A stretch of 64,000 nt of DNA from Channallabes apus (Eukaryota; Chordata; Actinopteri; Siluriformes; Clariidae): positions 47,079,807 to 47,143,806 of the forward strand of contig CM060107.1 of NCBI GenBank assembly GCA_030522415.1, read 5' to 3'. The notes beneath the pieces were generated by a model, which was not told where the DNA came from, did no database searches, and saw only the letters and a program-made list of their open reading frames with translations. Every line of letters begins with the position of its first letter. The first letter of the stretch is position 1. The position numbers and the translations under genes were made by a program. Positions 24,359 to 36,132 of the stretch are shown piece after piece.

Positions 24359-25763
24359 CGTCGCTGTCCCTCTTTCGTCTGTCCGTCTCGCAGACGCATC
24401 GAGCGAGCCACAAATGTCAACGTCTCCGCATGGCTTCTAGGTCGCGGTGCTCTCCACACATCGATCACAGTCCCTTTATTACGGCCTTTTGTTGCCTTCA
24501 CATCAGGCCGGGGACCTAGAAAGTAGCCCCCTAGGTATGAACACTGATTTTTTTTTAATTTTTTTATGTATTTATAAAAATACCACAGAGCGCTGGTTCC
24601 TCAGGGGGTGAACCTGCCCGTCTAATATCATCCAAATGTTTATCTATACACACAATGCTCTTAAAACAGGCAAAGCGTGAAATTGCAAAATGGAGAACAG
24701 GATAGGAATTTTTCATTTTTTAACATTTTTTTCCACGCAATTGTGTTTGCCTACATGCATTTATGAGTTTATCAATTGAAAAAATTATTTATTTATTATT
24801 TTTAGAGCCAAAAAAAAACAAACAACCACCACCTGTTTTGGAGGGTATCTTTCTCGTAGCGATATTAAAGTTATACAATGCTACACACAATGTTATTAAA
24901 GCTTGGAGAACATGACGTTCTAGCAGTGTAGTCTGGGGACTGCTTTTTTTATTTTTTATTTGATTTTATTATTTTTTAGATGACGTTTTCTTGTTAAATC
25001 TCCAGACTTTCAACCTGCAGTTTCTAAGGAGCCTTTTTTCCTTGTTCCCAGCGGTTTCACTTCAGATTGTGACCTCTTCATAGCCCATCTCTGACTGGTT
25101 ATTGATTACTGGCTCATCTAACACTATCCAATTTAATTTTATGATCCTTCGTTTTTTCGTTTTTTTTGTTGTTCCAGGGCAGACCCTTTTGTTATTTGAG
25201 CAGTATTACCCCATAAGCCTTAGAGATTGTGGTTAATATTAGCAGCCTAGCTTGGGAAAACAGCTCTTGGCAACAAAGCAGGCTTTATCAGGTCAGTATG
25301 GCTTGCCATCATCCACATAACGATGACATGAAATTGACCAAGTAATAAAGACACGAGTCCTACATTTGGCATTTGTATACGCTCTTATAGTTCACAATCC
25401 TTTTTCACTTCCTTTTTGAAACCTGGTACAAGAACGAGGATGAGACATAATCCCAAGATTAGCAGTTATATGGCCAGGCGGCGTCATCATCTCATCCAGG
25501 ATTTGGATTGTGTTTTCAGACGAACATTACAACACGAACGTGATCAAGTTCAAAGTTTATTTGTCACATACGTACACAGTCATACATGCAGTGAAACGCG
25601 TGACTCGTGATGTTAAGATCAAGATTAGCAATAAGAAATAAATTATGGAATAGAATAAGAGTCAACTACAGAAAAATAATTTAACAAAATTTTGGCTGTA
25701 CAAAATAGACAGTATGGCTGTACAATATGGACAAAAATATGGAAACTGGTGTGGAAATTGATA
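23476..25763. other. Intronic sequence with poly(C), (GA)n and (CT)n
   Basis: Poly(C) lies at 23480-23498, (GA)n at 24056-24072, TTTA repeats near 24181-24208 and (CT)n at 24319-24350. At 25548-25760 a caagttcaaagtttatttgt block with atgcagtgaaacg resembles the 3' UTR of a dispersed fish repeat. No exon is seen. Confidence 0.5.
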
Positions 25764-26742
25764 CAGTCTTATGCAGAAGTTTAGGCACCCCTTGATAACA
25801 CCTTTTCAATAAAAAAAAAAACTGTTAACACAGTCTCTCTTGGAAATGGAAGTTTTCAGCAAACATTGATGCATAGTTACTTCCAATGCCATAAATTGAA
25901 CAAAGATTAAAAAAAATAAAAACATTATTATGGCACTGTACAAAAGTTTGGGCACCCTGCATAATCAGTACTTAGTAACACCTCCTCTGGCAGATATCGC
26001 AGCTTGCAAAGACTTTTTATAGCCAACTAAAAGTCTCAGTTCTTGTACCTGTGATTTTCTACAATTCTTCCTTGCAGAAGGCTTCTAGTTCTGTAATATT
26101 CTTTGGTCGTCTTGTATGCACAGATCCTTTATGATCCACCCACAAATTTTCAATGATGTTTAAATCAGGGGACTATGATGGCCGTTCCACAACCTTCAGC
26201 TTGCATCTCTTGAGGTTTTCCATAGTGGATTTTGTGGTATGTTTAGGATCATTGTCCTGTTGTAGAAGCCATCCTCTTTTCAGCTTCAGCTTTTTTACAG
26301 ATGGTGTGATGTTTACTTCCCGAATTTGCTGGTATTTAGTGGAATCGATTCTTCCCTCCTGTCCAATGTTTCCTGTGCCACTGGCTGCAACACAGCCCCA
26401 AACCATGATCGATGCACCCCCATGTTTAATAGTTGGCAAGGTGTTCTTTTTATGAAATGCTGCTCCTTTTTTTTCCTCCAAACATGCCTTAGCTGATTGT
26501 GACCAAAGAGTTCTATTTTAACTGGTTTTCTTCTGCTGACTCTTCCATGAAGGTCTTGTCTCGGGAGTGGTGGTCTCCCAAATCTTATCTTGACTATGCA
26601 TCAATGTTTGTCTATCTTGGATATAGAAAAAATGGACAATACTTTGCGCAGTGTTAACATCTTTTCAATAAAAAAACAAACAAAAAAAAAAAAAACACCA
26701 AAATGTGTTATCAAGGGGTGCCAAAACTTTTGCATAAGACTG
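25764..26742 (-). mobile_element. Tc1 element with intact ends, internally deleted
   Basis: The ends are inverted repeats of about 40 bp (left cagtcttatgcagaagttta, right its near-complement ending cttttgcataagactg) with TA duplications at 25762-25763 and 26743-26744. At 979 bp it is shorter than a full Tc1 (about 1.6 kb). The minus strand keeps the middle and end of the transposase. The DNA-binding half is deleted. Confidence 0.9.
26080..26540 (-). pseudogene. Tc1 transposase remnant inside 25764-26742
   Basis: The minus frame includes IELFGHNQ, TIKHGGASIMVWGCVAASGT, LLQQDNDPKHT (second catalytic Asp) and, after an in-frame TAG at the position of a usual Gln codon, SPDLNIIENLW (third catalytic Glu). 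The first catalytic Asp block (SDE) and the whole N-terminal DNA-binding region are missing, so it cannot make an active enzyme. Confidence 0.85.
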
Positions 26743-26744
26743 TA

Positions 26745-27190
26745 GAATTTAAATAGAAATGTCCTGGGAGTTAGGAGGGTGTTAGGAGGCTGGAAGTTCT
26801 GTATAACAGGAGATGTGTTTATACTAAAATGGCCATAAGAAGAAGCTCTGCTACCTGACACCAAATCTGTCTTATTATTGTTATTATTATTATTATTATT
26901 GGAAACAGCTTCCCACCTCTCTACAAGCTTTAGATTGTCTGGAAGACGCATGACCGGCTATTCAGCAACAGCTGTTCTCGCTGCCAGACCCCCATGCTCT
27001 TTAATCATCCTCTAATATAACCTTTATATAATCCCAGTGGGTGAATTCTTCTGGAGGTATCTCAATTGTGGAACAACTTTTTGCATTTGCAGACAATCTC
27101 TGAAGGTCTTCATGGTCTTGAAGATGCAATAGTGTAAATATTGATAACATGGATCATACTGTATAGTACATAGACAAAATAAAAATGTTT
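26745..27190. other. Intronic sequence between Tc1 and RTE elements
   Basis: It holds a (TTA)n run at about 26871-26900. No element or exon is recognised in the rest. Confidence 0.5.
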
Positions 27191-27204
27191 GTTTAAGCAG
27201 TGGC

Positions 27205-28636
27205 TTAAGGATGAAGAGTGGAAAGGCTGTTGGTCCTGATGACATACATGTGGAGGTATGGAAGTGCTTAGGTGAGGTGGCAGTAGAGTTCCTGACTAGT
27301 TTGTTTAACGAGATCTTGGAGAGTGAGAGGATTCCAGAGGAATGGAGGAGAAGTGTATTGGTGCCGATTTTTAAGAACAAGGGAGATGTGCAGAGCTGTG
27401 GCAATTACAGAGGCATAAAGCTAATGAGCCATACAATGAAGCTGTGGGAAAGAGTAGTGGAAGCTAGGTTAAGGGCAGAGGTGAGCATTTGTGAGCAGCA
27501 ATATGGTTTTATGCCTAGAAAGAGTACATCAGATGCAGTATTTGGTTTGAGGATGCTGGTGGAGAAGTACAGAGAAGGTAATAAAGAGTTGCATTGTGTC
27601 TTTGTAGATTTAGAGAAAGCGTACGACACGCTGCCGAGAGAGGAGCTGTGGTGTTGTCTGAGGAAGTCTGGAGTGGCAGAGAAGTATGTAAGAGTGGTGC
27701 AGGACATGTATGAGAGCTGTAAGACAGAAGAGTTCGATGTGGATGTGGGTCTGCATCAAGGATCGACTCTAAGCCCCTTTTTGTTTGCTCTAGTGATGGA
27801 CAGGATGACAGATGAAGTTAGACAGGAGTCTTCATGGACTATGATGTTTGCAGATGACATTGTGCTTTGTAGCGAGAGCAGGGAACAGGTGGAGGAAAAT
27901 TTGGAGAGGTGGAGGTATGCTCTGGAAAGCAGAGGAATGAAGGTTAGCTGCAGCAAGACGGAATACATGTGTGTGAATGAGAGGGACCCAAGAGGAACAG
28001 TGAGGCTACAGGGAGCAGAGGTAAAGAAGGTGCAGGATTTTAAGTACTTAGGGTCAACGGTCGAGAGCAACGGAGAGTGTTCAAAGGAGGTGAAGAGACG
28101 AGTACAGGCAGGTTGGAATGGGTGGAGAAAAGTGTCAGGTGTGTTGTGCGATAAAAGAGTATCAGCGAGAATGAAAGGAAAGGTGTACAGGACAGTGGTG
28201 AGACCAGCAATGCTCTATGGCTTAGAGACAGTGGCACTGAAGAAAAGACAGGAGGCAGAGTTGGAGGTAGCAGAGCTGAAGATGTTGAGGTTCTCCTTAG
28301 GAGTGACAAGGATGGATAGGATCAAGAATGAGTTCATCAGAGGGACAACCCATGTTAGATGTTTTGGAGATAAAGTCAGAGAGGCCAGATTGAGGTGGTT
28401 TGGACATGTTCAGAGGAGAGAGTGTGAATATATCGGTAGAAGGATGCTGAGGTTGGAACTGCCAGGCAGGAGGTCTAGAGGAAGACCAAAGAGGAGATTT
28501 ATGGATGCAGTGAGAGAGGACATGAAGTTAGTTGGTGTGAGAGAAGAGGATGCAGAGGATAGGGTTAGATGAAGGCAGATGATTCGCTGTGGCGACCCCT
28601 GAAAGGGAACAGCCGAAAGACAAAGAAGAAGAAGAA
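27205..28636 (+). mobile_element. RTE-clade LINE, 5'-truncated, with 14-bp target duplication
   Basis: The same gtttaagcagtggc occurs at 27191-27204 and 28637-28650, directly outside the element. The 3' end is gcagccgaaaga-like followed by a short (AAG)n tail, typical of RTE elements. The 5' end, with the endonuclease, is missing. The duplication and the long open frame indicate a fairly recent insertion in the same orientation as RNGTT. Confidence 0.92.
27211..28572 (+). CDS. RTE reverse transcriptase, C-terminal part (partial)
   Basis: A 453-codon frame encodes the reverse transcriptase and C-terminal part of an RTE-type LINE polyprotein. The order is GKAVGPDDIHVEVWK, then NYRGIKLMSH and YGFMPRKSTSDAV (fingers), FVDLEKAYD (motif A Asp), LHQGSTLSPFLFAL (motif B), MMFADDIVL (motif C, catalytic Asp pair), RLQG...FKYLGSTVESNGE (thumb) and RLRWFGHVQRRE (C-terminal). 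The ATG at 27211 is only the first Met after truncation. The upstream endonuclease is lost. Between motifs A and B about ten residues seem missing (MYESCKTEEF) compared with relatives I remember. The stop (TGA) at RVR* probably replaces a Trp codon about ten codons before the usual end. Confidence 0.93.
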   Translation: MKSGKAVGPDDIHVEVWKCLGEVAVEFLTSLFNEILESERIPEEWRRSVLVPIFKNKGDVQSCGNYRGIKLMSHTMKLWERVVEARLRAEVSICEQQYGFMPRKSTSDAVFGLRMLVEKYREGNKELHCVFVDLEKAYDTLPREELWCCLRKSGVAEKYVRVVQDMYESCKTEEFDVDVGLHQGSTLSPFLFALVMDRMTDEVRQESSWTMMFADDIVLCSESREQVEENLERWRYALESRGMKVSCSKTEYMCVNERDPRGTVRLQGAEVKKVQDFKYLGSTVESNGECSKEVKRRVQAGWNGWRKVSGVLCDKRVSARMKGKVYRTVVRPAMLYGLETVALKKRQEAELEVAELKMLRFSLGVTRMDRIKNEFIRGTTHVRCFGDKVREARLRWFGHVQRRECEYIGRRMLRLELPGRRSRGRPKRRFMDAVREDMKLVGVREEDAEDRVR

Positions 28637-28650
28637 GTTTAAGCAGTGGC

Positions 28651-29055
28651 ACCACCCTTTCCTTTCTTTTCTCCGCACTCATCTCAGTGTAGTAACATCT
28701 GAAAACCTCACGAGAGCTCATTTCTAATTAATTTCACATTATGACTTGGCTATCAAGCAGTTTAACGGCATAGTGGGCCAAAATACTGCTGTACCATAAA
28801 GAGCACAGTGGTAACATGGAATTGCATGTCAACAATGGTCTGCATAGCAGCTTTTATAAACACTGGAACATATTTAGATGTATTTAGTGTTATGTAAATG
28901 GTTAACCCCCCCTATGCAGCTAAAATGCTAATCCATATATCTATTTTGGAATCTCTGTTGTCCAAAAAGGGGATTGTGGAGGCCAGTGGTGACCATTGTA
29001 TTTATTCCCATTCAACTACCGTGTTGGGACCTCAGGTCAACATTCACACACTATG
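28651..29055. other. Intronic sequence, nothing recognised
   Basis: No element or exon is seen between the RTE copy and the next small DNA element. The cacattatgacttggctatc segment (28736-28755) resembles cttataacttggctacc at 29795, so old repeat material is likely. Confidence 0.4.
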
Positions 29056-29600
29056 GGCTGTAGGTAGTCCGTGATTTATGAACATTCGAGTTATGAATTT
29101 CCGTTGGATATGAATGGACCGCAGTTCTACTTCCCGATTCAATCACGGAAGTAGCTCATGTGTATTGTACAAACAAATAAAAATGAGTATGCCTCGGTTT
29201 CAGTGGATCAGTCCGGAAGCACGATGTTAGAAAATGTCTGTTAAGCTGTCCCGTTGGTCATTAATCCTAATTTCAGAAAATCCTCAACGAGACCGTGTTC
29301 ACAGGCCAATACAGTGGAAAACAGCTCTGAGACAAAATGGCGCCCGGGATTCCTCTCGTGATTTAAAGGTGCAGAGACAACATTTCACTGTGAGATTAAT
29401 TTCCTTAGGTGCAGTTATGGTTTTTGGCCACATGATGGCAGTGTGGGGAAAGAGGACAGATTTATTTAGGTTGAGTGACATGCTTTACATTGTATATTCG
29501 TGTCAAAGGTGTATAAGCCTCACTTTGTCATACTTGAGAACAAATCCGCCTTACGAATGTGCTCCCGGAACAGAACTCGTTCGTAAGTCAAGGAATATCT
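29056..29600 (+). mobile_element. Non-autonomous DNA element, copy 2 (partner of 19130)
   Basis: The left end (agtccgtgatttatgaacat) is roughly inverted at the right end (gttcgtaagtcaaggaat). It shares internal and right-end blocks with 19130-19505. No transposase is present. Confidence 0.55.
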
Positions 29601-29609
29601 GTACTTGAA

Positions 29610-29744
29610 AACGCTAATGAGCATAATCTGCCTGGCTTTGGGCTATGGGAGGAAAGCATGACCCTGAGGCGAGAATCGAACCCTGGAGGTTCGAGACGCT
29701 AGGTTCGAGGTTTGAGTGCTTGCCACTACATCACCATGCCACTA
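29610..29744 (-). mobile_element. V-SINE relic, minus strand
   Basis: It keeps taatctgcctggctttgggc, gagaatcgaaccctgg (box B complement) and caccatgcc (head). It is strongly diverged. Confidence 0.55.
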
Positions 29745-29940
29745 TGTAGTAGCACCTAAAAACCTCATGAGAACTCATTTCTAATGAATTTTACCTTATA
29801 ACTTGGCTACCAAGAAAGTAATCCAAACAGGCCACATTAGCAATATGCCACTATACCAAAAAGTGCACACGGGTAAGTGGCTTAACCCCAAGTGAAATGG
29901 AGTCACATCTCATCTGTGGTGTGTGTAGCAGCTCTGATAA

Positions 29941-30010
29941 ACACTGATCAGCCTTAACATTAAATCCAAGGACAGATGAAGTCAATAATGTTGAAAATCT
30001 TGTTACATTG
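29941..30010. mobile_element. Tc1-like terminal fragment
   Basis: cactgatcagccttaacatt followed by gacagatgaagtcaataatg resembles the other end of the CGATCAGCCATAACATT Tc1 family. About 70 bp remain. Confidence 0.45.
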
Positions 30011-31119
30011 CCAGCTGTCAATGTGTTTTGTATTCAAGCACTGAATTCTTTTATCATCTGTATATAAATAATCAAACAATGCAGTTTCAGATGATTGCCC
30101 TTGAGTTCGAGGTATAAAGAGAGTCCTTACTGTAGACTACATATTTCTTTTCAATCATATTATATAATATTGAGACTTTTAGAAAAAAAAGAGCGGCTTC
30201 TGGGTCAGCGTTGTTTCCCTGTGCTGATTAGAACGTCTCGTTTTCAAGGGTAATTAAAATTCAAGTTAAATTGCAATTTATTTCTCCGGTTGCACGCAGC
30301 TGGGTCCGAAATCTCTTTTGTCCTTATTTGTGAGACATAACGAATTTATTATGGATGTCATTCCGCATAACAGATGGAGCCTGAGAAGTCAGTCATTAAA
30401 TTGCAGTTCTAGTCCCCGAGAGCCTGAACGCTGGGAAGAAAGTCTTTGTTTGTTACTTTGGCCCGTGGCTGTGTCTCCACACTACAGCAAGAACGTCAGT
30501 AGTTTTTTTTTCGGCACGGAAATGCAACAGCAGCGGCGCGATGGCATCAGAGAGGCCCCGGTTTGACAGCGCTCGGTTATTCGAGAGATGTTGCTAGGAT
30601 TGCAGAATTTAGTGTCATGCTCCTCATGAGACCAGGGATATGTTTAGAGAAGTCACATGTCTTTTATTTGACATTTCATCATTTGTGATGGACAGCCAAT
30701 CTATCTAAGGGATCAACTGTTCCTTCCGATTGCGAGTCTGGGTTATTAAAAACGTTTTACACGGGTTTCTGTTGGAATGGCTCGAAGAAGTGGAGTTTCT
30801 GTCTTTTTTAGTGTTCTTCTAGAGAGCGTGTCTTCACTGGTAGACACACCTCCACAAAAGACATTCAAAATGTGTACAAAACCACTGGCTAGATCATGCC
30901 TTCATGCCAGCTAGCTAATGACATGGAGCCGTTTATGCTCTTGGCTTTTTTTTTTGTGTGTTTTAATACCAAACGTTCAACCTTTCATGTCATCTTGTCA
31001 TATCCATCTCATGTCTTTATATCAGAACTTCACTGTAAGGAAATATCACTGGTTCCCCGGGAAAGTATACATAGCTAGCAGTTATCTGCTTTCGCTCCAT
31101 CGCCGCTGTCCACATACAG
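30011..31119. other. Intronic sequence, partly unique-looking
   Basis: No exon or element is recognised. Positions 30200-30570 have balanced composition without repeats. Confidence 0.45.
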
Positions 31120-31265
31120 TACTTACACCCAGTGTTTCCCGCAAACAGTATACACGGGCGAGCCGCCAAAGTAAATTGATGGCTGCCCAAGTATATTTGT
31201 GCACCCTTTTTAAAAATCTGTTCAGGAGAACAATGCCATCTGGTGAATGGGCTGTTCTTTGTTAA
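31120..31265. repeat. Dispersed repeat, copy 1 (partner 37768-37890)
   Basis: Both copies run cagtgttt(t)ccc, then a ccagtatattt / caagtatattt block, then cccttttt, aaaaatctgt and caggagaac, in the same order. It is possibly a hAT-type non-autonomous relic. Class is not proven. Confidence 0.5.
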
Positions 31266-31629
31266 AAAAAAAAATAAATAACAGGAAGATTAACCCTTAA
31301 AACTCCGGTAGCACAGCATTGGTTAATGACAAATAAAAAAATTCAAAAAATGCTTATAAGGTATTCCTGCCAACGTTTCTTTTTACAAACTGTGTTTTTG
31401 GGTTTTAAAATATAAAATGTGGAATCAAAGTTATAATTACTTTTAAAATGTGTACATTTTTAGTGCTACCGGAAAATATGGGAATGATGTGTTACAAAAT
31501 ACAATTATTATTATTATTATTATTATAATTAGTAGTAGTACAGTAGCAGTATTTAGTCACAGAAACACCTGAAATCAACCATAAAACAGGTGATCTTATG
31601 AATCTGTGCTATTGCTTTGTCTATGGGAC

Positions 31630-31684
31630 CCTTTTTTTTCTTCTTCTTCTTCTTCTTCTTCTTCTTCTTTTTTTTTTTTTTTTT
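31630..31684. repeat. (CTT)n and poly(T)
   Basis: About nine CTT units followed by about 17 T. Confidence 0.85.
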
Positions 31685-31797
31685 GCTTGGTGGTTTACAT
31701 AGTTGGTTAAAATTATATACAGTTCAGTTCAACATATTGCCTGGGTTCTCCTGAAAAAAACTGTCACTTCATATTGCAAAATCCTGACCCCTGTATT

Positions 31798-32190
31798 ATA
31801 ATAATGAAAATAGTAATAATTAATAATAATGAAAATAGTAGTAATAATAATAATAATAATAATGAAAATAGTAGTAGTAATAATAATAATAATAATAATA
31901 ATGAAAATAGTAATAATAATAATAATAATAATGAAAATAGTAATGATAATTATAATAATAATGAAAATAATAATAATAATAATAATAGTAGTAGTAGTAG
32001 TAGTAATAATAATAATAAAAATAATTTTAATAATAATAAAATAGTAATAATAATAATAATAATAATAAAAATAGTAATACTAATTAAAATAATAAAAATA
32101 GTAATACTAATAAAAATAGTACTAATAATAATAATAAAAATAGTAATAATAATAATAAAAATAGTAATAATAATTACAATAATAATGAAA

Positions 32191-32221
<31 letters not shown>

Positions 32222-32250
32222 TGAAAATAGTAGTAGTAATAATAATAAAA
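31798..32250. repeat. (AAT)n array with AATGAAAATAGT interruptions
   Basis: About 450 bp of AAT trinucleotides with a recurring gaaaatagt interruption, forming a higher-order pattern. Open frames here (poly-Asn or poly-Ile) are not genes. Confidence 0.95.
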
Positions 32251-32767
32251 CAAACATTAAAGATGGCCAAAAATGCTCTGGTTTTTAAGTGCTACATGCT
32301 TTGACAAACTTGACAAATCTTCGTACATCTAAAAGTGTTTAGTTCTCAATGTTTTTTTACTTCTTCTTACTCTTCACATTTGTCGATGTACATTAGTAGG
32401 GGAGGGTTAGTGTAGGAGGCTACCTCCGCAAGTGTTTCTTCTTCCATTCTTTTCACTTGCGTTAAACAGTTTTGCTTGTCGTCTCTCTCCGGCCGTCACT
32501 GTACATCACCTGTCAAAGTTCTTATCTTTATCTTCTGGAGTCGATGCAGTCAGTGTGATTGATGATTATGATGTTCACCAGCTGTGCAATACTGTTTAGT
32601 ACTAAATGTAAGGGCTTGCATATCTGTAAGAGTAATATCGAGAGGCGACAATATAAAGTAGCCTTGTGGGTCTTGAGATGTTTTACATGGACCTTTGATA
32701 GAACAGGTATATTTCTTTATCTCTCTCTCTCATATGAACCTTTTGTAGTCCACATTTACATGTACAT
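32251..32767. other. Intronic sequence, no gene seen
   Basis: Nothing recognised on either strand. Confidence 0.45.
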
Positions 32768-32970
32768 TCGCACACTACAGGCAATTTGGGAATGGCCTTA
32801 AGCCCTAATCTACATGTCTTTGGATTGTGGGAGGAAACCGGAGAATATGGAGGAAACCCACCAAGTACGGGGAGAACATGCAAACTTCATGCACACAGAC
32901 CCGATGTGAGAATTGAACCCAGGACCTGGAGGTGCAAGGCAACAGTGCTACCCTCTAAGCCACCACACAC
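32768..32970 (-). mobile_element. V-SINE, 3'-shortened, minus strand
   Basis: It keeps the tRNA-like head (box B complement gaattgaaccc) and the V domain (gcatgttctccccg, cagtccaaagacatg complement). The 3' part with the tail is missing. Confidence 0.75.
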
Positions 32971-34519
32971 ACAAACAAAATGTGTGAATATATCTCCTTT
33001 TATATCTATAAAACCCAAAATTATTCACTGGAAGAAGTGTTCTTACAATTTTCTTCAGTCCTTCATTTCCTCCAACAGTCCTGTCGATCTTCCCCAATTC
33101 ATTCAATCCGTCCGGTACCGCCCCCCCCCCCCCCCCCCCCTTCGCCTCCATCTTTCTCCCATCATGTAATGTTGAATTAAAACTATTATCTGTTATAAAA
33201 TGCAATAACATGTTTGGCTTCCTCGGGTTCAATGTAATTGGCAAGCGAAGAAAAGCATTCCCCTCCACCCGTGTGTAAGACTTGGCCGTGTCCAGCCCAT
33301 CCTCCATGTCTTCTCAGCCATGCAGCAGTAACCGCAGGTGTCCAGCAATAGCATAGTGCACACGTCATGAATAGAGGACGAGAAAAGGACAGACCAACAT
33401 TTAAAAAAGGAGCAAAATCTCTTTTCCCTGCAGGAGGCATGTCCTCACACACCCCCTGCATTGGTGGAACTCTCTCCCCCCCACCCCACACCCCCAACCC
33501 AATTAATTGGGTAATTGGTGTAAAAACTACCACTCTGTCAACCCCGTCATTAACCGTCCTTTCTGCTGTTCCTTCTTCACTGAAAATGTTCATAAAGGAA
33601 GCCGTGATTAGCAGCGTGATTAGTCTTTTTTCTTTTTCGTCGGCCCCTCAAAGGGTATAATTATTACCTCAGTGGCTTATGTTCGTTTTATTGGGATTAT
33701 GCAGAATATGGGTTTGTGAACAAGATTATATATATATTTTTTTGAACGGCTGCCCCATGACGCGTACTGTATTTGCAAGATGGGTATGAATAAATTTTTT
33801 TTAAAAACTACTTTGATGCATAAAGGCGTCGAGTAAGCAGCAGCCTAAGTGCAGAAGCATGCATTTAAAGTCTGTGCCAAATGGTCTGCATGATCCTTCC
33901 TGAACAAGCTATATCGATTATCTTGTACCTTAATTATGAACCTGACGTTGCTTTAAAATCGCAGGCTTACAGAAAACCGTATTCATGTCTAGTGTGTTTT
34001 TCCTTGTAGGAATGTATATACAGATTCCTTCATTAAGGCTCAATTAGACGCACTGGGTCCTTGTGTAGCACTGAGTCAATATTACTTAATTAATTCGAGC
34101 AGGCCTTTCCTGTACAGTGCTCGAATTCTATCTTGTTTAACACCTCCTCGAATTAGCATCAATTTATGTAAAAATAATGTAGTTTAATCCGGTTTGCAGT
34201 TAAACCCATTACGTTTTTTTAAAATTGCTTTAGATTCTAGTTGCAATTAATCCCGCTGATTTGTTTTTAAGCTCAGTTGCTTGGGTTCGATTGTCATTCG
34301 TTCAGTTCAAGCTGGAATTATAAAAATTGCACAAATAAAGCCGTCTTAACTGTGCAATTCTGTGACAGATCGTTATTTGATCTTAATTCAGTCTCACGCT
34401 GTTTTAATTGACACAAATCTTTATGCAGATGTACAACTTCAGGATAACATTAAAGTTCTGATATTTGTATCGGGACAACTATATACTGTATAAATGAATA
34501 GGACTGATTAACCGTATCA
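32971..34519. other. Intronic sequence with poly(C), partly unique-looking
   Basis: Poly(C) lies at 33121-33140. Positions 33950-34480 are AT-rich, repeat-free and carry several TTAATTAATT / CAATTAA motifs. No exon is seen. Confidence 0.45.
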
Positions 34520-35095
34520 GTGGCGGGAGTGTTGGGTGTAAAGTAACGCGTTAGAGTACTTTTTTGATGTAGCGAGTAATCTAACGCGTTAGGTCCGCCA
34601 TTTAAATACTCAGTTATTTAGTCATACTTTCAAAAATGTAATCCCTTATTTAGACGATTGATGTAATCTGTGAGCCAGACAGCAGTGATTCCGTTAGTGT
34701 GTTTGTGTGTAAAAGTCGTCCTACAAGTGACGTGTACAGTAAGTGCCGCGTTGATTCTTGCGAAAACCAGTTTATGTAATTTTTGTTGTTCAGGACTTAA
34801 CAATAGTCCTGAGGAAAAGTATATGTAGGTGTTAAAACCCTCCTCTAGCTTACAGGTCGGCTCCACCCAGTAGTCGATGTTTTTATACTTTTATAGTACA
34901 GACACAGAACAGACAGGACAGATGTGAGTTAGAATTAGAGCGTTGAGAGCGTTACAGCAGTGTGTGTTGGACATTTCATAACAGACTGCTTTCTTAATGA
35001 GAGAAAAATCGAGCTGTTTTTGTGAAAGTGCAGATCTGTTCCTGAGTCTTACTATTTTTAAAGTTTTTTTCTTCTTCTTTTCCATTTAAACACAC
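34520..35095. mobile_element. Possible hAT-type non-autonomous relic
   Basis: The start has gtaacgcgttagagtac and gagtaatctaacgcgttag, a motif pair I associate with one end of common fish hAT elements. No clear right end or target duplication is found. Confidence 0.35.
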
Positions 35096-35118
35096 TGCGA
35101 GGCTAATGTCGCCAACTC

Positions 35119-35452
35119 ACTCACTCATCGTCTGTACCTCTTTATCCTGTACTCAGGGTCACGGGGGACCTGGAGCCTATCCCAGGAGGCTTAGGGCACG
35201 AGCCGGAGTACACCCTGGACAGTGCCAATCCATCACAGGGCACACACACACTCACACACACTAATGGCAATTTGGGAACGCCAGTTAGCCTAACCTGCAT
35301 GTCTCTGGACTGTGGAAGGAAACCAGAGTACCCAGAGGAAACCCACCAAGCAAAGGGAGAACATGCACACAGAGACGGGAATCGAGCCTGGCCGGGGAAT
35401 CGAACCCGGACCCTGGAGGTGCAAGGCGACAGTGCTAAGCACTACACCACTC
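35119..35452 (-). mobile_element. Full-length V-SINE with 13-bp target duplication
   Basis: The flanks atgtcgccaactc at 35106-35118 and 35453-35465 are identical. Read on the minus strand, it runs tRNA-like head (gtggtgtagtgcttagc, box B gggttcgattcc), V domain, CA-rich spacer, then cctatcc and gataaagag tail with a gagtgagtgag end. It is the longest V-SINE copy in the window. Confidence 0.92.
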
Positions 35453-36088
35453 ATGTCGCCAACTCTACCTTGTATTGCAAGTTGAAGCAGGACAAAGCTC
35501 CAGGATGGTAGTTTTTGAGAAATAATCATATCAATCAGAGAGTTGATTTGAATTGGTGAATATTTAACCCTCTGGAGTCCGCGAACGCATATATGCGTTT
35601 TGAGGTGTTTTCCCCTGATGACGCCAATAAGAACTTAAATTACACTTTCAGTTTTGATCGTACAGACAAGATCTATATATTAATCGAATCTGTAAAGTGT
35701 CTAATTTTTTTTGTATGCACACATGTTAAAAAGAAAACTTTGTGCATTAATAAAATAAATAAAATAAACCGGGTGCGCTTTCAGCCGTCTCAGTCTCCGC
35801 CAAAATCTTTTTGAAACACGTCACTAAAATGAACTGAAACTCCGCGAATACTGCACACACAGACATGAGAAATATATCTATAGAAAGCTTAAAGGGTCTA
35901 CTTTTAAATGATGCAGGTCACCGTGAAAACAAATAATCTGCTTTTATGTAATCCGTATGAAAGTAAGGAGTGGTACAGATTCTCCTGTATCGGCTCATTA
36001 CAGCTAATGTGCTCCCGCCTCCCTGCGCGCGCTGTTCATATGGAAATGACCTGAGGTGAGGCAGGTAATCAAGTACACACCCCCAGGG

Positions 36089-36096
36089 CATAAAAC
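36089..36096 (+). promoter_or_regulatory. TATA-like box of the piggyBac transposase
   Basis: cataaaac lies 44 bp before the first ATG (36133) and follows a C-rich segment. It is a plausible core promoter by position only. Confidence 0.4.
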
Positions 36097-36132
36097 AACA
36101 AGCTGCATCTTACTTACTGTTTCTGCGTTTGA

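Noticed and set aside
31774..32304. 176-codon poly-Asn/Ile frame
   Set aside because: It is a translation of the (AAT)n array.
33186..33593. 135-codon minus-strand frame
   Set aside because: There is no recognised domain, and overlapping frames are of similar length. Probably chance.
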